From contig NZ_LZSU01000035.1 of assembly GCF_001665575.1 (NCBI RefSeq), positions 1-64,000 on the forward strand: a stretch of 64,000 nucleotides of DNA, read 5' to 3'. The stretch's first letter is position 1; each line of letters opens with the position of its first letter. This stretch comes from Mycobacterium sp. 852013-51886_SCH5428379. GTDB taxonomy: Bacteria; Actinomycetota; Actinomycetes; Mycobacteriales; Mycobacteriaceae. The notes below the pieces were generated by a model that was not told where the DNA came from, did no database searches, and worked only from the letters and a program-made list of their open reading frames with translations. Position numbers and translations under genes: made by a program. This document shows, piece after piece, positions 11,088 through 20,073 of this stretch.

Positions 11088-11110
11088 CCGGGGTCGAAGA
11101 CGAGCCCCGG
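11088..11110. terminator. Short hairpin between convergent genes
   Basis: CCGGGG (11088-11093) and CCCCGG (11105-11110) flank an 11-nt loop, 4 nt after the regulator stop and before the convergent gene ending at 11134. Plausible shared terminator without a U-tract. Confidence 0.4.
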
Positions 11111-11133
11111 ACCGCTGAGTTCCGGGCCGGGGA

Positions 11134-11640
11134 TCAGGACGGCGGCGGCACGCGGGTCAGCAGATCGTCGAGCGCCACGAGATCGAGGTAGGCGACGACG
11201 CGGGTGACCCGCTCGCCGGCCATGGTCAGGAACCACGCGTACTCGTTGACGTAGGGCCGGCCGTCGAGGGCGGTTGCGGTGCCCCGCCAACGCGCGACGA
11301 CCTGGTCGTCGTCGGCCACCACTTCGTGGACGTCAGCCTGGATGGGACCGGTGAGCCGGTCGACGACCGGTCGGGCACCGTCGTCGAGGAACTGTTGTCG
11401 CGTGGTGTAGGTGGTCTGCCGGCCTGCGCGCGCCACGGTCCAGGTGACGTCGTCGGCGAGGATCGCGTAGAAGGTGTCCGGTCCACCGACGCCGCGCTCG
11501 AACGCGTCCCGCACGATCTGGGTGTTGCGTTGTGCCGGGTCGGGCAGCGGGGCGGCGTTGGTGATGGCGCATCCGGATGTCGGCCCGACGGCCAGAAGTC
11601 CGGCGGCGACGACGGCTTTGGTCCACTGCTTCAGGGGCAT
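11134..11640 (-). CDS. Exported SnoaL/NTF2-like protein
   Basis: A 168-aa product starting MPLKQWTKAVVAAGLLAVGP: a positively charged N-terminus and hydrophobic core, then TSGC, which could be a weak lipobox, or signal cleavage later near TNAAPLPDP. The mature part has the cone-shaped SnoaL/NTF2 pattern: FERGVGGPDTFYAILADDVTW, VVDRLTGPI, DDQVVARWRGTATALDG and the terminal ERVTRVVAYLDLVALDDLL. The family includes ketosteroid isomerase-like and epoxide hydrolase-like enzymes as well as binding proteins; activity is not predictable. The complement frame stays open far upstream to 12396, but that part lies opposite other genes. Confidence 0.75.
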   Translation of the reverse strand: MPLKQWTKAVVAAGLLAVGPTSGCAITNAAPLPDPAQRNTQIVRDAFERGVGGPDTFYAILADDVTWTVARAGRQTTYTTRQQFLDDGARPVVDRLTGPIQADVHEVVADDDQVVARWRGTATALDGRPYVNEYAWFLTMAGERVTRVVAYLDLVALDDLLTRVPPPS

Positions 11641-11790
11641 ACCTCGAACGTATGGCCGCGAGACCTGTTGTGGGAGGGTGCGGTACACCCACGCTGGCGC
11701 ATGGTCGTGCGCGCTCCCACGGGACTGGATTGCAGTGAGGCGTGATGAAACTCCACCGAGGGCCGTCCCGACGGCATACGCTGCGGTTTC

Positions 11791-12171
11791 ATGGCCCTCA
11801 GGCGTCTTCGACACGCTGCGGCCGGGTGCTGCGCGGTCCTGGTCGCGAGCGCGGTGGCGACCACGTTCGCGTCGCCGGCTGCCGCCGATCCGCTGAATCC
11901 GATTCCCGGGAACGGTTTCTTCCTGGTCGGGCCTGACGTCGCGCCGGGCCTCTACAACACCGGCGGTACAGCTTCGACGTTCGGAATCTGGATCAACGAC
12001 GTGCCCACGCAGGACTCGATGTGCGTGTGGTTCACCTACAGCACCCCGGACACGAACAAGGACAACGTCGTCGCGACCAACATGTCGATCGGGCCGATGT
12101 TCGCGAACATCAACGCGTCGGTGAAGGCGTTCGAGACCCGGAACTGTCAACCCTGGACCCGGGTGCCCTGA
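11791..12171 (+). CDS. Small secreted protein of unknown function
   Basis: A 126-aa protein with a classical signal peptide (MALRRLRHAAAGCCAVLVAS, then a small-residue stretch) and an apparent cleavage site after SPAAA near residue 32. The mature part of about 94 aa contains GNGFFLVGPDVAPGLYNTGG, suggesting a compact beta domain, and two cysteines (MCVWF and RNCQPW) that could form a disulfide outside the membrane. I do not recognise a named family. It lies 19 nt upstream of a lipoprotein gene on the same strand, which has its own promoter-like hexamer. Confidence 0.7.
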   Translation: MALRRLRHAAAGCCAVLVASAVATTFASPAAADPLNPIPGNGFFLVGPDVAPGLYNTGGTASTFGIWINDVPTQDSMCVWFTYSTPDTNKDNVVATNMSIGPMFANINASVKAFETRNCQPWTRVP

Positions 12172-12190
12172 TCCCGCGTTAGATTCGGTC

Positions 12191-13030
12191 ATGATCAAGG
12201 TCTCGCGCGTGGTGGTGCTCAGCTGCGCAGTCGCCGTCTTCGCGCTGCTATCGTCGTGTGCGGAGGCGCCTGAGCGACCCGCGGATTCGTCCGGCGGCAC
12301 GGCCGAGGTGGTAGGGGCGCCACTGCCGCAGGATGCGCCGCAGCAGGCCCCGCCGGTGCAGCGGGATCTGGTGAAGACCGCGTCGATGACGGTCACCGTC
12401 CCCGACCCCGCTCAGGCCGCGGACAAGGCCGCCGACGTCGTCGGCGCCGCCGGGGGCCGGGTCGACAGCCGGACCGACGACGCCGGGTCGGGCACCGGGC
12501 GGGCGAGTAGCACGATGACGCTGCGGGTGCCCGCCGCCGACCTGGACGACGCGTTGGACAAGTTGAAGGAACTGGGCACCGTCGAACGTGCCGAGATCAG
12601 CACCGAGGACGTCACAGCCCAGCGCGTCGACCTCGACGCGCGTATCACCGCGTTGCGCACCTCGGTGGACCGACTGCTCGCGATCATGCGCGATGCCCGT
12701 GACCCGGCCGCGCTGATCACGGCCGAGGACGCGTTGTCGGAACGCCAGGCGGAGCTCGACAGTCTGCGAGCGCAGCGCGAGGCGCTCGGCGACAGAATCG
12801 AATACAGCACCATCGAGGTGTCCTTCGTCGCCGATGCGATCGGCGGCCCGGCACCCAAGGAGTATCGGGGTTTCCTCGGATCGGTCGAACAGGGTTGGGA
12901 CGTCATGGTTTCCGTGGCGGGCCGCCTCGTACTGGTCTTCGGGCTGCTGGTGCCGTGGCTGGTGGTGGTGGCCTCAGCAGCCGGCATCGGTTACGCCGTC
13001 ATCCGGATCCTGCGGGCCCGCCGCCCCTAG
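12191..13030 (+). CDS. DUF4349 membrane lipoprotein
   Basis: A 279-aa product. A lipoprotein signal MIKVSRVVVLSCAVAVFALL is followed by a lipobox ending SSC at residue 24. A beta-rich domain (SMTVTVPDPAQAADKAADVV, then GGRVDSRT) comes next, then a long coiled-coil stretch (DARITALRTSVDRLLAIMRD to LDSLRAQREALGDR). A C-terminal transmembrane helix (RLVLVFGLLVPWLVVVASAA) ends in a basic tail. This domain order is typical of DUF4349 proteins, whose function is unknown. A TTAGAT or TAGATT hexamer ends 5-6 nt before the ATG, suggesting a leaderless start. Confidence 0.85.
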   Translation: MIKVSRVVVLSCAVAVFALLSSCAEAPERPADSSGGTAEVVGAPLPQDAPQQAPPVQRDLVKTASMTVTVPDPAQAADKAADVVGAAGGRVDSRTDDAGSGTGRASSTMTLRVPAADLDDALDKLKELGTVERAEISTEDVTAQRVDLDARITALRTSVDRLLAIMRDARDPAALITAEDALSERQAELDSLRAQREALGDRIEYSTIEVSFVADAIGGPAPKEYRGFLGSVEQGWDVMVSVAGRLVLVFGLLVPWLVVVASAAGIGYAVIRILRARRP

Positions 13031-13057
13031 TCGGCGTCCTCGAAAGCTGCACCGGGA

Positions 13058-13070
13058 TACGGTCGTCCGG
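13058..13070 (+). promoter_or_regulatory. Putative leaderless promoter of the amidase
   Basis: TACGGT (13058-13063), a TANNNT -10 hexamer, ends 6 nt before GTG 13070, so transcription would start at or next to the start codon. Confidence 0.55.
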
Positions 13071-14539
13071 TGAGATTCGACGAATACCGGGGCTACGACG
13101 CGGTCGGCCTGGCGGAACTGGTGGCAGCGGGAGACGTGTCGGCGGCCGAACTGCTGACGCTGGCGCAGGAGCGGGCAGCCGCGGTGAATCCGCGTATCAA
13201 CGCCATCGTCCGCGAGGTGCCCACCGGTTCGCCCGTCGCGCGCACAGGGCCGTTCGCCGGGGTCCCGTTCCTGATCAAGGATCTCGCGCAGGACTTCGCC
13301 GGCCTGCCGTCGTCGCAGGGTTCGCGCGCGCTGCTGTCCATGCCGGTGCCCGAGCATTCGACCGTCGTCCAGCGCTGGGTCGACGCCGGGCTGGTGATCT
13401 TCGGCAAAACGAATTGCCCAGAATTCGGCGCGAAGGGCATCACCGAACCCGTGGTCTGGGGTCCGGCCCGCAATCCGTGGAATCTCGGGCGGACACCGGG
13501 TGGATCGTCAGGCGGATCCGCGGCCGCTGTCGCGGCGGGGATCGTCCCGTGCGCCGGCGCCAACGACGGGGGCGGATCGATCCGCATTCCGGCGGCGTGC
13601 TGCGGCCTCGTCGGCCTCAAACCCGGCCGCGGTCTGACGCCGATGGGTCCGGGCACCGGCGAAGCCATGCACGGTGCGGCGGTCCAGGGTGTCGTCTCAC
13701 GAACGGTCCGCGACACCGCGGCGATGCTCGACGTCATCAGCGGCGGCGAACCCACCGGCGATTACCTCCCTGCCGTCCCCGAAACGCCCTTCGCGGAGTG
13801 CGTAGGCCGCGATCCGGGCCCTCTGCGGATCGGCGTCCGGGTACCGTCCGCGATCACCGCCACGCCGCACCGCGAGGCTTACGCGGCGGTGGAGGCCACC
13901 GTCCGCGCCCTGACCGAGCTGGGCCACCACGTCGACGAACTCCCCGAGGCGCCCTATGACGACGCGGCGCTGGCGAAAGACTTCCTGCTCACCTGGTTCG
14001 TCTACGTCGCCTGGGAGCTCGCCGACGCGAAACGCCTGACCGGCGCGGGAGACGAAGCCTTCGAACGCGACACGTTGATCATGGCGGCGATCGGCCGGGC
14101 CACCAGTAGCGTCGACTACGTCGCCGCCGTCCAGCGGCGCCACGACTACGTGCGGCGGTTGACGGAGTTCTTCGATTCCTACGACCTGCTGCTGACGCCC
14201 ACGCTGGCGACGCCGCCACCGAAGGTCGGCGAGTTCGAGCTTCCCCCGCTGGTGCAGCGCGGCGCCGACGCACTGCTCAAGACCCGCACCGCCCGGCTCC
14301 TGCGCCACACCAACATCGTCGACGACATGGTGGACCAGAACCTCGGCTGGGTGCCCTACACCCAGCTGGCGAATCTGACCGGACGCCCGGCCATCACGCT
14401 GCCACTGCACTGGACCGCCGACGGCCTCCCGATGGGCGTCCAGTTCGTCGCACCGCTCGCGGGTGAGGCGCTGCTGATCCAGCTGGCCGCCCAACTCGAA
14501 CGGGCGGTGCCGTGGGCCGAGAGGTTCGCGCCGATCTGA
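13070..14539 (+). CDS. Amidase (amidase-signature family)
   Basis: A 489-aa amide hydrolase with the Ser-cisSer-Lys triad in view: Lys70 in GVPFLIKD, the cis-Ser within GGSSGGS (residues 144-150) and nucleophile Ser170 in [14 protein letters not shown]. The family hydrolyses diverse amides; GatA is unlikely because no gatB or gatC is adjacent and the C-terminal part ([20 protein letters not shown]) resembles stand-alone amidases. The GTG start at 13070 is supported by a well-placed -10. Substrate unknown. It is followed by the aroG leader region. Confidence 0.9.
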   Translation: MRFDEYRGYDAVGLAELVAAGDVSAAELLTLAQERAAAVNPRINAIVREVPTGSPVARTGPFAGVPFLIKDLAQDFAGLPSSQGSRALLSMPVPEHSTVVQRWVDAGLVIFGKTNCPEFGAKGITEPVVWGPARNPWNLGRTPGGSSGGSAAAVAAGIVPCAGANDGGGSIRIPAACCGLVGLKPGRGLTPMGPGTGEAMHGAAVQGVVSRTVRDTAAMLDVISGGEPTGDYLPAVPETPFAECVGRDPGPLRIGVRVPSAITATPHREAYAAVEATVRALTELGHHVDELPEAPYDDAALAKDFLLTWFVYVAWELADAKRLTGAGDEAFERDTLIMAAIGRATSSVDYVAAVQRRHDYVRRLTEFFDSYDLLLTPTLATPPPKVGEFELPPLVQRGADALLKTRTARLLRHTNIVDDMVDQNLGWVPYTQLANLTGRPAITLPLHWTADGLPMGVQFVAPLAGEALLIQLAAQLERAVPWAERFAPI

Positions 14540-14578
14540 TGAGACGGGGCCCGGTTCTGTGCACCGGAGGCGGTGGTG

Positions 14579-14592
14579 TACTGTCGGCCGCG
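14579..14592 (+). promoter_or_regulatory. Putative promoter of the aroG leader transcript
   Basis: TACTGT (14579-14584) ends 7 nt before GTG 14592, so the transcript would begin at the leader-peptide start codon. There is no Shine-Dalgarno at normal distance (a GGAGG lies 22 nt upstream), consistent with leaderless translation. Confidence 0.6.
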
Positions 14593-14666
14593 TGAACACC
14601 GGTGTGCGCGTCGCCTATTGGCGCTTTATCGAGGCTCCGGGCGGAGCCGATCGAGCGCAGCGCTAA
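14592..14666 (+). CDS. Aromatic amino-acid leader peptide upstream of DAHP synthase
   Basis: A 24-codon ORF (GTG 14592, TAA 14664-14666) beginning MNTGVRVAYWRFIEAPGG. Tyr (14616-14618), Trp (14619-14621) and Phe (14625-14627) codons fall within four consecutive positions. That is one codon for each aromatic amino acid whose synthesis starts with DAHP synthase, the gene 113 nt downstream. The ORF is followed by competing hairpins and a terminator. This is the architecture of a ribosome-mediated attenuator leader. The peptide itself is unlikely to have another function. Seen: codons, spacing and hairpins. Inferred: regulation. Confidence 0.75.
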   Translation: MNTGVRVAYWRFIEAPGGADRAQR

Positions 14667-14714
14667 CGCACGCAACCCACCCGGAGCCCAGGCAGTGACC
14701 ACACGGTCGCTGCC
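14633..14714 (+). terminator. Attenuator structures and terminator before aroG
   Basis: The terminator stem is GGCAGTGACC (14691-14700) with GGTCGCTGCC (14705-14714), 10 bp with one G-U pair, loop ACAC, followed by TTTCGTCATT. A candidate antiterminator pairs GCAGCG (14657-14662, the last leader codons) with CGCTGC (14708-14713). GGCTCCGGG (14633-14641) can pair either locally with GGAGCC (14643-14648) or fully with CCCGGAGCC (14680-14688). A ribosome finishing the leader would cover 14657-14662 and favour termination; one stalled at Tyr/Trp/Phe would leave it free. Confidence 0.65.
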
Positions 14715-14778
14715 TTTCGTCATTCAAGGGCACCGGACTTCCGCTCAGTGCCCGCCACCAGAAAGGCACTGAATCCCG

Positions 14779-15837
<1,059 letters not shown>

Positions 15838-15877
15838 ACCGGGGAAGCGGGCGGTCGGGCTGTGCGAGCATCCGATC

Positions 15878-16627
15878 ATGCGCATCGCGGTCGCCGGCGC
15901 CACCGGCAACATCGGATCCCGCACCGCCGGCTTCCTCGAGCGGGACGGCCACACGGTCGTCCGGATCAGCCGTTCCCTCGGCGTCGATCTGGTGACCGGC
16001 GAGGGGCTCGACGCGGCGCTCGACGGTGTGGACGCAGTCGTCGACACCATCAGTTCACCCCCGTTCGACCCCGTCGCGACCCGCGAGTACTTCGGCACGA
16101 CCACCCGGCATCTGCTCGCGGCCGAGCAACGCGCCGGCGTCCGGCACCACGTGCTGCTGTCCATCGTCGGTATCGACAGGATTGACGGCGGCACCGCGCA
16201 CTACGCGGGTAAGCGCGAACAGGAGCGGCTGCTCGCCGACGGACCGGTGCCGTGGACCGTCGTGCCGGCCACCCAGTTCCACGACTTCGCCGCCATGGCG
16301 GCCGGATGGACCGAGCGCGACGGCGTCGCCACGATCGCGCCGCTGCTCGTTCAGCCCATCGCACCAGATGACGTCGCGGAGATCCTCGCCGAGGTCGCCA
16401 CGAGGGCGCCGAAAGGACGACACGTCGATGTGGCGGGGCCGGAGACCCAGGACCTCGTCGACATGGCGCGGCGGACTTTCGCCGTCCTGGGCCGCACCGT
16501 GCGGCTGGTCCCTTCGTGGTCCGGCCCGCTCGGCGTGGAGCTTGCGGGCAATGTTCTGCTGCCCGGCGAGAACGCGCGTCTCGGACCGACGACGTTCGAT
16601 CAGTGGTTGGCCGCGGGCGCGCGATAG
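15878..16627 (+). CDS. NAD(P)-binding NmrA-like oxidoreductase
   Basis: A 249-aa atypical short-chain dehydrogenase. It opens with MRIAVAGATGNIGSRTAGFL, the GxxGxxG dinucleotide-binding motif, and has a GVRHHVLLSIVGIDRI strand and HYAGKREQERLL, where Tyr-x3-Lys could act in catalysis or structure. The C-terminal half (PDDVAEILAEVA, VAGPETQDLVDMARR) is typical of NAD(P)H-binding epimerase or redox-sensor proteins. No clear substrate. It follows aroG by 40 nt and could be cotranscribed, but a functional link to aromatic synthesis is not evident. Confidence 0.8.
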   Translation: MRIAVAGATGNIGSRTAGFLERDGHTVVRISRSLGVDLVTGEGLDAALDGVDAVVDTISSPPFDPVATREYFGTTTRHLLAAEQRAGVRHHVLLSIVGIDRIDGGTAHYAGKREQERLLADGPVPWTVVPATQFHDFAAMAAGWTERDGVATIAPLLVQPIAPDDVAEILAEVATRAPKGRHVDVAGPETQDLVDMARRTFAVLGRTVRLVPSWSGPLGVELAGNVLLPGENARLGPTTFDQWLAAGAR

Positions 16628-16704
16628 CGGCGCGCATCGAGCACAACCCAGGGGAAGCCCAACTACGGGCGTTTGCTGAGCGGGTGTCTTTCGTCGAGGT
16701 CGAT

Positions 16705-16995
16705 TCAGGCGCTGCGGCGAATTCCGCGTTTCAGCAACAATTCGCGTTCAGCCTCCGACAATCCGCCCCAGATGCCGTAGGGCTCGCCCACCGCAAGCGC
16801 ATGCGAGCGGCATTGCGCGATCACGGGGCAGCGTCGGCACATTTCCTTGGCGCGCATCTCGCGCTGGGCGCGGGCCCGGCCACGCTCGCCGTCGGGATGA
16901 AAGAACATCGCTGAGTCTTCACCCCGGCAAAGCCCCGACATCTGCCAATCCCAGATGTCGGCGTTGGGGCCAGGCAACTGCTGCGGCTGTGGCAT
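16705..16995 (-). CDS. whiB3: Redox-responsive Fe-S regulator WhiB3
   Basis: A 96-aa WhiB protein starting MPQPQQLPGPNADIWDWQ, nearly the same opening as M. tuberculosis WhiB3. The [4Fe-4S] ligands are Cys23, Cys53, Cys56 and Cys62 (GLC, then CRRC and QC), and the beta-turn GIWGG is at 74-78, followed by a basic DNA-binding tail ending GIRRSA. In the tubercle bacillus WhiB3 senses redox state and steers lipid synthesis. The open frame extends upstream to 17136, but the MPQP start and conservation favour 16995. It sits beside the Rv3415c-like and sigD genes as in other mycobacteria. Confidence 0.95.
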   Translation of the reverse strand: MPQPQQLPGPNADIWDWQMSGLCRGEDSAMFFHPDGERGRARAQREMRAKEMCRRCPVIAQCRSHALAVGEPYGIWGGLSEAERELLLKRGIRRSA

Positions 16996-17393
16996 GGGAA
17001 AACCCCTATCTACGCGCCGAATTCGGCAACGCGGTAGAGCCGGTTGTGCGGAAGGTGTTCCGAGCTGTTGTCGCCGGTGACCACTCGTGCACACAACGTA
17101 GAAGGGCGAAAGAATTTCCGTCAATAGGCCGATCATGTGCTCAATCGCATAACCCCAGGCCCAGAATTTACGTCACGTTCATTCCTAGGACTTGCCGTCG
17201 GCGCGAAAGGTGGTATGGCGCCACCCGGCGATGGCATTTGTCCAGTTCGCGTCCAGCTGGCGTCGACCGGGGGCCGGCTTCGCGTAACACTGGCGTAACA
17301 CCCGCACTATCAATTGTTAACCCCTACAGAACCCGAAATTGACGACGGGGTTTGCCGCACCGTCTGCGGGGCCGTTGGTACGGTCGCGGGGCC
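16996..17393. promoter_or_regulatory. Divergent intergenic region of whiB3 with an 11-bp-period direct repeat
   Basis: 398 nt without a gene. It is less GC-rich than its surroundings. It contains two copies of GCGTAACAC (17282-17290 and 17293-17301), one helical turn apart, then CAATTGTTAAC. A TACGGT at 17379-17384 could be the -10 of the rightward gene. The repeat spacing would suit a response-regulator site, but I see no certain family match. Confidence 0.45.
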
Positions 17394-18218
17394 ATGACGA
17401 CGACCTCTGCGACCGGTCCCGACGTGCTCGCCGACGCGGCCTTCGGGACCGCTCCGAACCGCTGGCCGCTGCCTGCGGCGACGACGCCGTACGAGCTCTG
17501 GCTGCGGGCGGTCGCCGCGGGCGGTCAGGGCCGCTACGCCGCGGCGTCCACCGATCTGGACGCGTTGACCGGGTGCGCCGATCCGTCGTTGACGTCGCTC
17601 GCCATGAGCACCCGCGCGTCGTTCCTCCGTCAACTCGGCGGGCACCGGGAGGCCGCGCGGTGGGACGGGCGCGCCCTCCTCGAAAGCACAGCGGTGACCG
17701 GCGCCGGTGCGGTGGCACGCGCCGATGCGTTGATCGGGCTGGCCGCCGACGCGCTCGGCGTCGGCCGATTCGCCGCGTCTCAGCGCCTGCTCGACCGTGC
17801 CGCCGACGCCTGCCGGACGGGTAGCGACGGGTCGTTCGAAGCGCGGCTGCCGGTTCGGCTCGGCTGGGTGCGCGCCGAATTGGCGATGGCCCGCGGCGAC
17901 GGGACCGAGGCGGTCCGGCAGGCGGAGCGTGCCGTCGCGGCGGCGGCGGACTTCGGCTCCGCCCGGCACCGGGTGAAGTCCGACGTGGTGCTCGCGGCCG
18001 CCCGGTGCACGGTCGGCGATCTGCCGGGGTGCCGCGAGATCGCCGACGCGACGATCGAGTCGGTAGGCCGGTTGGGGCTGGTTCCGCTGCGCTGGGCGCT
18101 GGCCAGCCTGCTCGCGGGGGTGGGCAGCGACAGGCATCCGCCGGCGCGCGTCACCGAGATCATGGAGGCCGCCGCGGCCGAAGTGCGAGAACGCGGCGGC
18201 GTGTGGTTCCGTCGCTGA
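17394..18218 (+). CDS. Conserved mycobacterial TPR-like protein (Rv3415c-like)
   Basis: A 274-aa protein, almost entirely helical and Ala-rich. It has repeated motifs such as RAVAAGGQGRYAAASTDLDA, RASFLRQLGGHREAARWDGR and LAADALGVGRFAASQRLLDR, which look like degenerate tetratricopeptide repeats. It lacks a signal peptide or membrane segment. Position between whiB3 and sigD is conserved, suggesting a link to sigma-D regulation, but no function is established that I know of. ATG 17394 is chosen because upstream codons read as low-complexity Arg/Gly; 89 nt separate it from sigD. Confidence 0.8.
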   Translation: MTTTSATGPDVLADAAFGTAPNRWPLPAATTPYELWLRAVAAGGQGRYAAASTDLDALTGCADPSLTSLAMSTRASFLRQLGGHREAARWDGRALLESTAVTGAGAVARADALIGLAADALGVGRFAASQRLLDRAADACRTGSDGSFEARLPVRLGWVRAELAMARGDGTEAVRQAERAVAAAADFGSARHRVKSDVVLAAARCTVGDLPGCREIADATIESVGRLGLVPLRWALASLLAGVGSDRHPPARVTEIMEAAAAEVRERGGVWFRR

Positions 18219-18306
18219 GCCGAAACGGCCCGATGGATCGTTATTGTTTAGCTCAGCCAGGCTGCCGGGACGAACCCCGGACGTAACGTTGGAGATACCG
18301 CCCACG

Positions 18307-18885
18307 ATGACAATTTCGGGAGAACGTCTCGACTCTGTCGTCGCTGAGGCTGTGGCGGGGAATCGAGGCGCGCTCCGGGAAGTGCTCGAGATCATTCGTC
18401 CGATCGTCGTCCGGTACTGCAGAGCCAGGATCGGCGCGACCGAACGAAGTGGTCTGTCAGCAGATGACGTTGCGCAGGAGGTTTGCTTGGCCGCCATCAC
18501 GGCGCTGCCGCGCTACAAGGACCAGGGACGACCGTTCCTCGCCTTCGTCTATGGCATCGCTGCGCACAAGATCGCCGACGCACACCGCGCGGCGAGCCGC
18601 AACCGTGCAGAGCCGACCGATGTGGTTCCGGAACGGTTCTCCACCGACGCAGGCCCCGAACAGATGGCCCTCGACTCCGAGGCGTCTGCGCGGATGAAGA
18701 AGCTGCTCGGCATCCTGCCGGAGAAGCAGCGGGAGATCCTGATCCTGCGCGTCGTCGTCGGCATGAGTGCCGAGGAGACCGCGGAGGCCGTCGGCAGCAC
18801 CGCAGGCGCGGTTCGCGTCGCGCAGCACCGTGCGCTGGCTCGGCTCAAAGCCGAGATCGTCTCGACGGGGCCCGACCATGCCTGA
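18307..18885 (+). CDS. sigD: ECF-type RNA polymerase sigma factor SigD
   Basis: A 192-aa sigma factor. Region 2 contains GLSADDVAQEVCLAAITALP and PFLAFVYGIAAHKIADAHRA (core binding and -10 recognition). Region 4 contains LPEKQREILILRVVVGMSAE then ETAEAVGSTAGAVRVAQHRA, the -35 recognition helix-turn-helix. The sequence is close to M. tuberculosis SigD. Upstream in-frame residues (VTLEIPPT) also resemble that protein, so an earlier non-ATG start is possible. The gene overlaps rsdA by 8 nt, and the pair is expected to be a sigma/anti-sigma switch. Confidence 0.95.
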   Translation: MTISGERLDSVVAEAVAGNRGALREVLEIIRPIVVRYCRARIGATERSGLSADDVAQEVCLAAITALPRYKDQGRPFLAFVYGIAAHKIADAHRAASRNRAEPTDVVPERFSTDAGPEQMALDSEASARMKKLLGILPEKQREILILRVVVGMSAEETAEAVGSTAGAVRVAQHRALARLKAEIVSTGPDHA

Positions 18886-20062
18886 TTTCCCACGCCGCAG
18901 CTTCGACTACGGGAGCGAACCGTCGCTGCCCGAGATCAACTACACCGATCAACTCCTCGACGCGTTGGCCACCGAACGGCCGGTCTATCCGAACGACGCG
19001 GGGGAGTCCGAGCTGGCCGATCTGCTCGGCGGTTGGCGCGACGAGGTGCGTCAGGCACCGTTGACGGCGACGGTCACCCCGCGTGACGCGGCGCTCGCAC
19101 TCGACCGCGGATCCGCGCCGGTCGCACCACCGCGACGGCGGCTGGGGCTGGCGGTGGCCGGTTCGGTCGCCGCGGCCGTGCTGTGCCTCGGTGGCTTCGG
19201 TTCGGTGATTTACGGCGCCGGGCCCGGTGACGCGCTGTACAACCTGCGCACGATGTTCTTCGGTGAGCAGGAGGTCACCCGCGACGACCAGGTGGCCCTC
19301 GCCGCCCAGAGTCAGATGGCCGAGGTGCAGCAGCTCATCGACCAGGGTGACTGGACCGCCGCGCAGGACCGGTTGCAGACCATCACCACGACGGTCGCCG
19401 CCGTCGGTGACGTCGAACGTCAGCAGGACCTCGTCGACCAGTGGCAGGAGCTGGCGGTGAAGGTCGAGAGCCGCGACATCAACGCCACGGTTCCGCCGGA
19501 TGCGCCGCCCGTCGTGCTGCCCGAGGTGCCTTCGGATCTACCGCTGCCGGTGCTGCTGTCGCCGGATTCGGTCACGTCGACCTCGCCGGTCACCACCTCA
19601 CCCGGGGGTACCTCGCTGGAGACGACGTCGCCGTCGTCGCCGGTGACCACCTCGCCGGACCCGGCCGCGTCGTCGACACCCGCGTCGTCCGCGCCGCCGT
19701 CGTCGCCCGCGACACCGACGACCCCGTCACCGACGTCAGAGCCCGCGGCCACGAGTCCGGCGCCGTCCACCACGGCGGCGCCGACCACGTCCGTCCCGCG
19801 CAGCACGACGCCCGCGCCGACCACGACTCCGGCGCCCACGACGACTCCGGCGCCCACGACGACTCCGGTGCCGACGACGACTCAGGTACCGACCACGACG
19901 GCGGTCACCACTCAGGTGCCAACCACGACACCCGTGCCGACCACGACAGTGACGGTGCCGCCGGCGAGCGCGGAGAGCCCCGCAGGGGAGCCGGAGAGTC
20001 CAGAAGCAGAGATCCCGATCACCACCACGACGGTGGTAGGGCTGCCCGGGTTACCGGGCTGA
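18878..20062 (+). CDS. rsdA: Anti-sigma-D factor RsdA
   Basis: A 394-aa membrane anti-sigma factor. The cytoplasmic N-terminal part (residues about 16-60, PEINYTDQLLDALATERPVY and ELADLLGGWRDEV) is the SigD-binding region. A single transmembrane helix spans about 90-112. The extracytoplasmic part has a helical domain (GDALYNLRTMFFGEQEV, MAEVQQLIDQGDWTAAQ) and then about 150 residues of Thr/Pro/Ser-rich tail. Release of SigD in the tubercle bacillus involves regulated proteolysis of RsdA. ATG 18878 lies inside the end of sigD, implying coupling. The tail is longer than in M. tuberculosis and repeat-rich. Confidence 0.93.
   Translation: MPDFPRRSFDYGSEPSLPEINYTDQLLDALATERPVYPNDAGESELADLLGGWRDEVRQAPLTATVTPRDAALALDRGSAPVAPPRRRLGLAVAGSVAAAVLCLGGFGSVIYGAGPGDALYNLRTMFFGEQEVTRDDQVALAAQSQMAEVQQLIDQGDWTAAQDRLQTITTTVAAVGDVERQQDLVDQWQELAVKVESRDINATVPPDAPPVVLPEVPSDLPLPVLLSPDSVTSTSPVTTSPGGTSLETTSPSSPVTTSPDPAASSTPASSAPPSSPATPTTPSPTSEPAATSPAPSTTAAPTTSVPRSTTPAPTTTPAPTTTPAPTTTPVPTTTQVPTTTAVTTQVPTTTPVPTTTVTVPPASAESPAGEPESPEAEIPITTTTVVGLPGLPG
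19798..19945 (+). repeat. 18-bp tandem repeat coding for Thr-Pro tail of RsdA
   Basis: Imperfect tandem copies of an 18-bp unit (core CCACGACTCCGGCGCC) encode TTTPAP/TTTPVP hexapeptides in the extracytoplasmic tail of RsdA. Units drift toward the 3' end. The reading frame is preserved, so unit-number changes would be tolerated. Confidence 0.75.
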
Positions 20063-20073
20063 GGATCTGACGA

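Noticed and set aside
11641..12396. Upstream extension of the SnoaL-like complement frame
   Set aside because: Lies opposite two genes with signal peptides and lacks a signal of its own; the MPLKQW start has a signal peptide.
17282..17301. Confident PhoP box upstream of whiB3
   Set aside because: Period is right but the half-sites do not match the known consensus; reported only as a repeat.
19798..19945. Tandem repeats as a CRISPR array
   Set aside because: Units are contiguous 18-bp coding repeats without spacers, in frame within rsdA.
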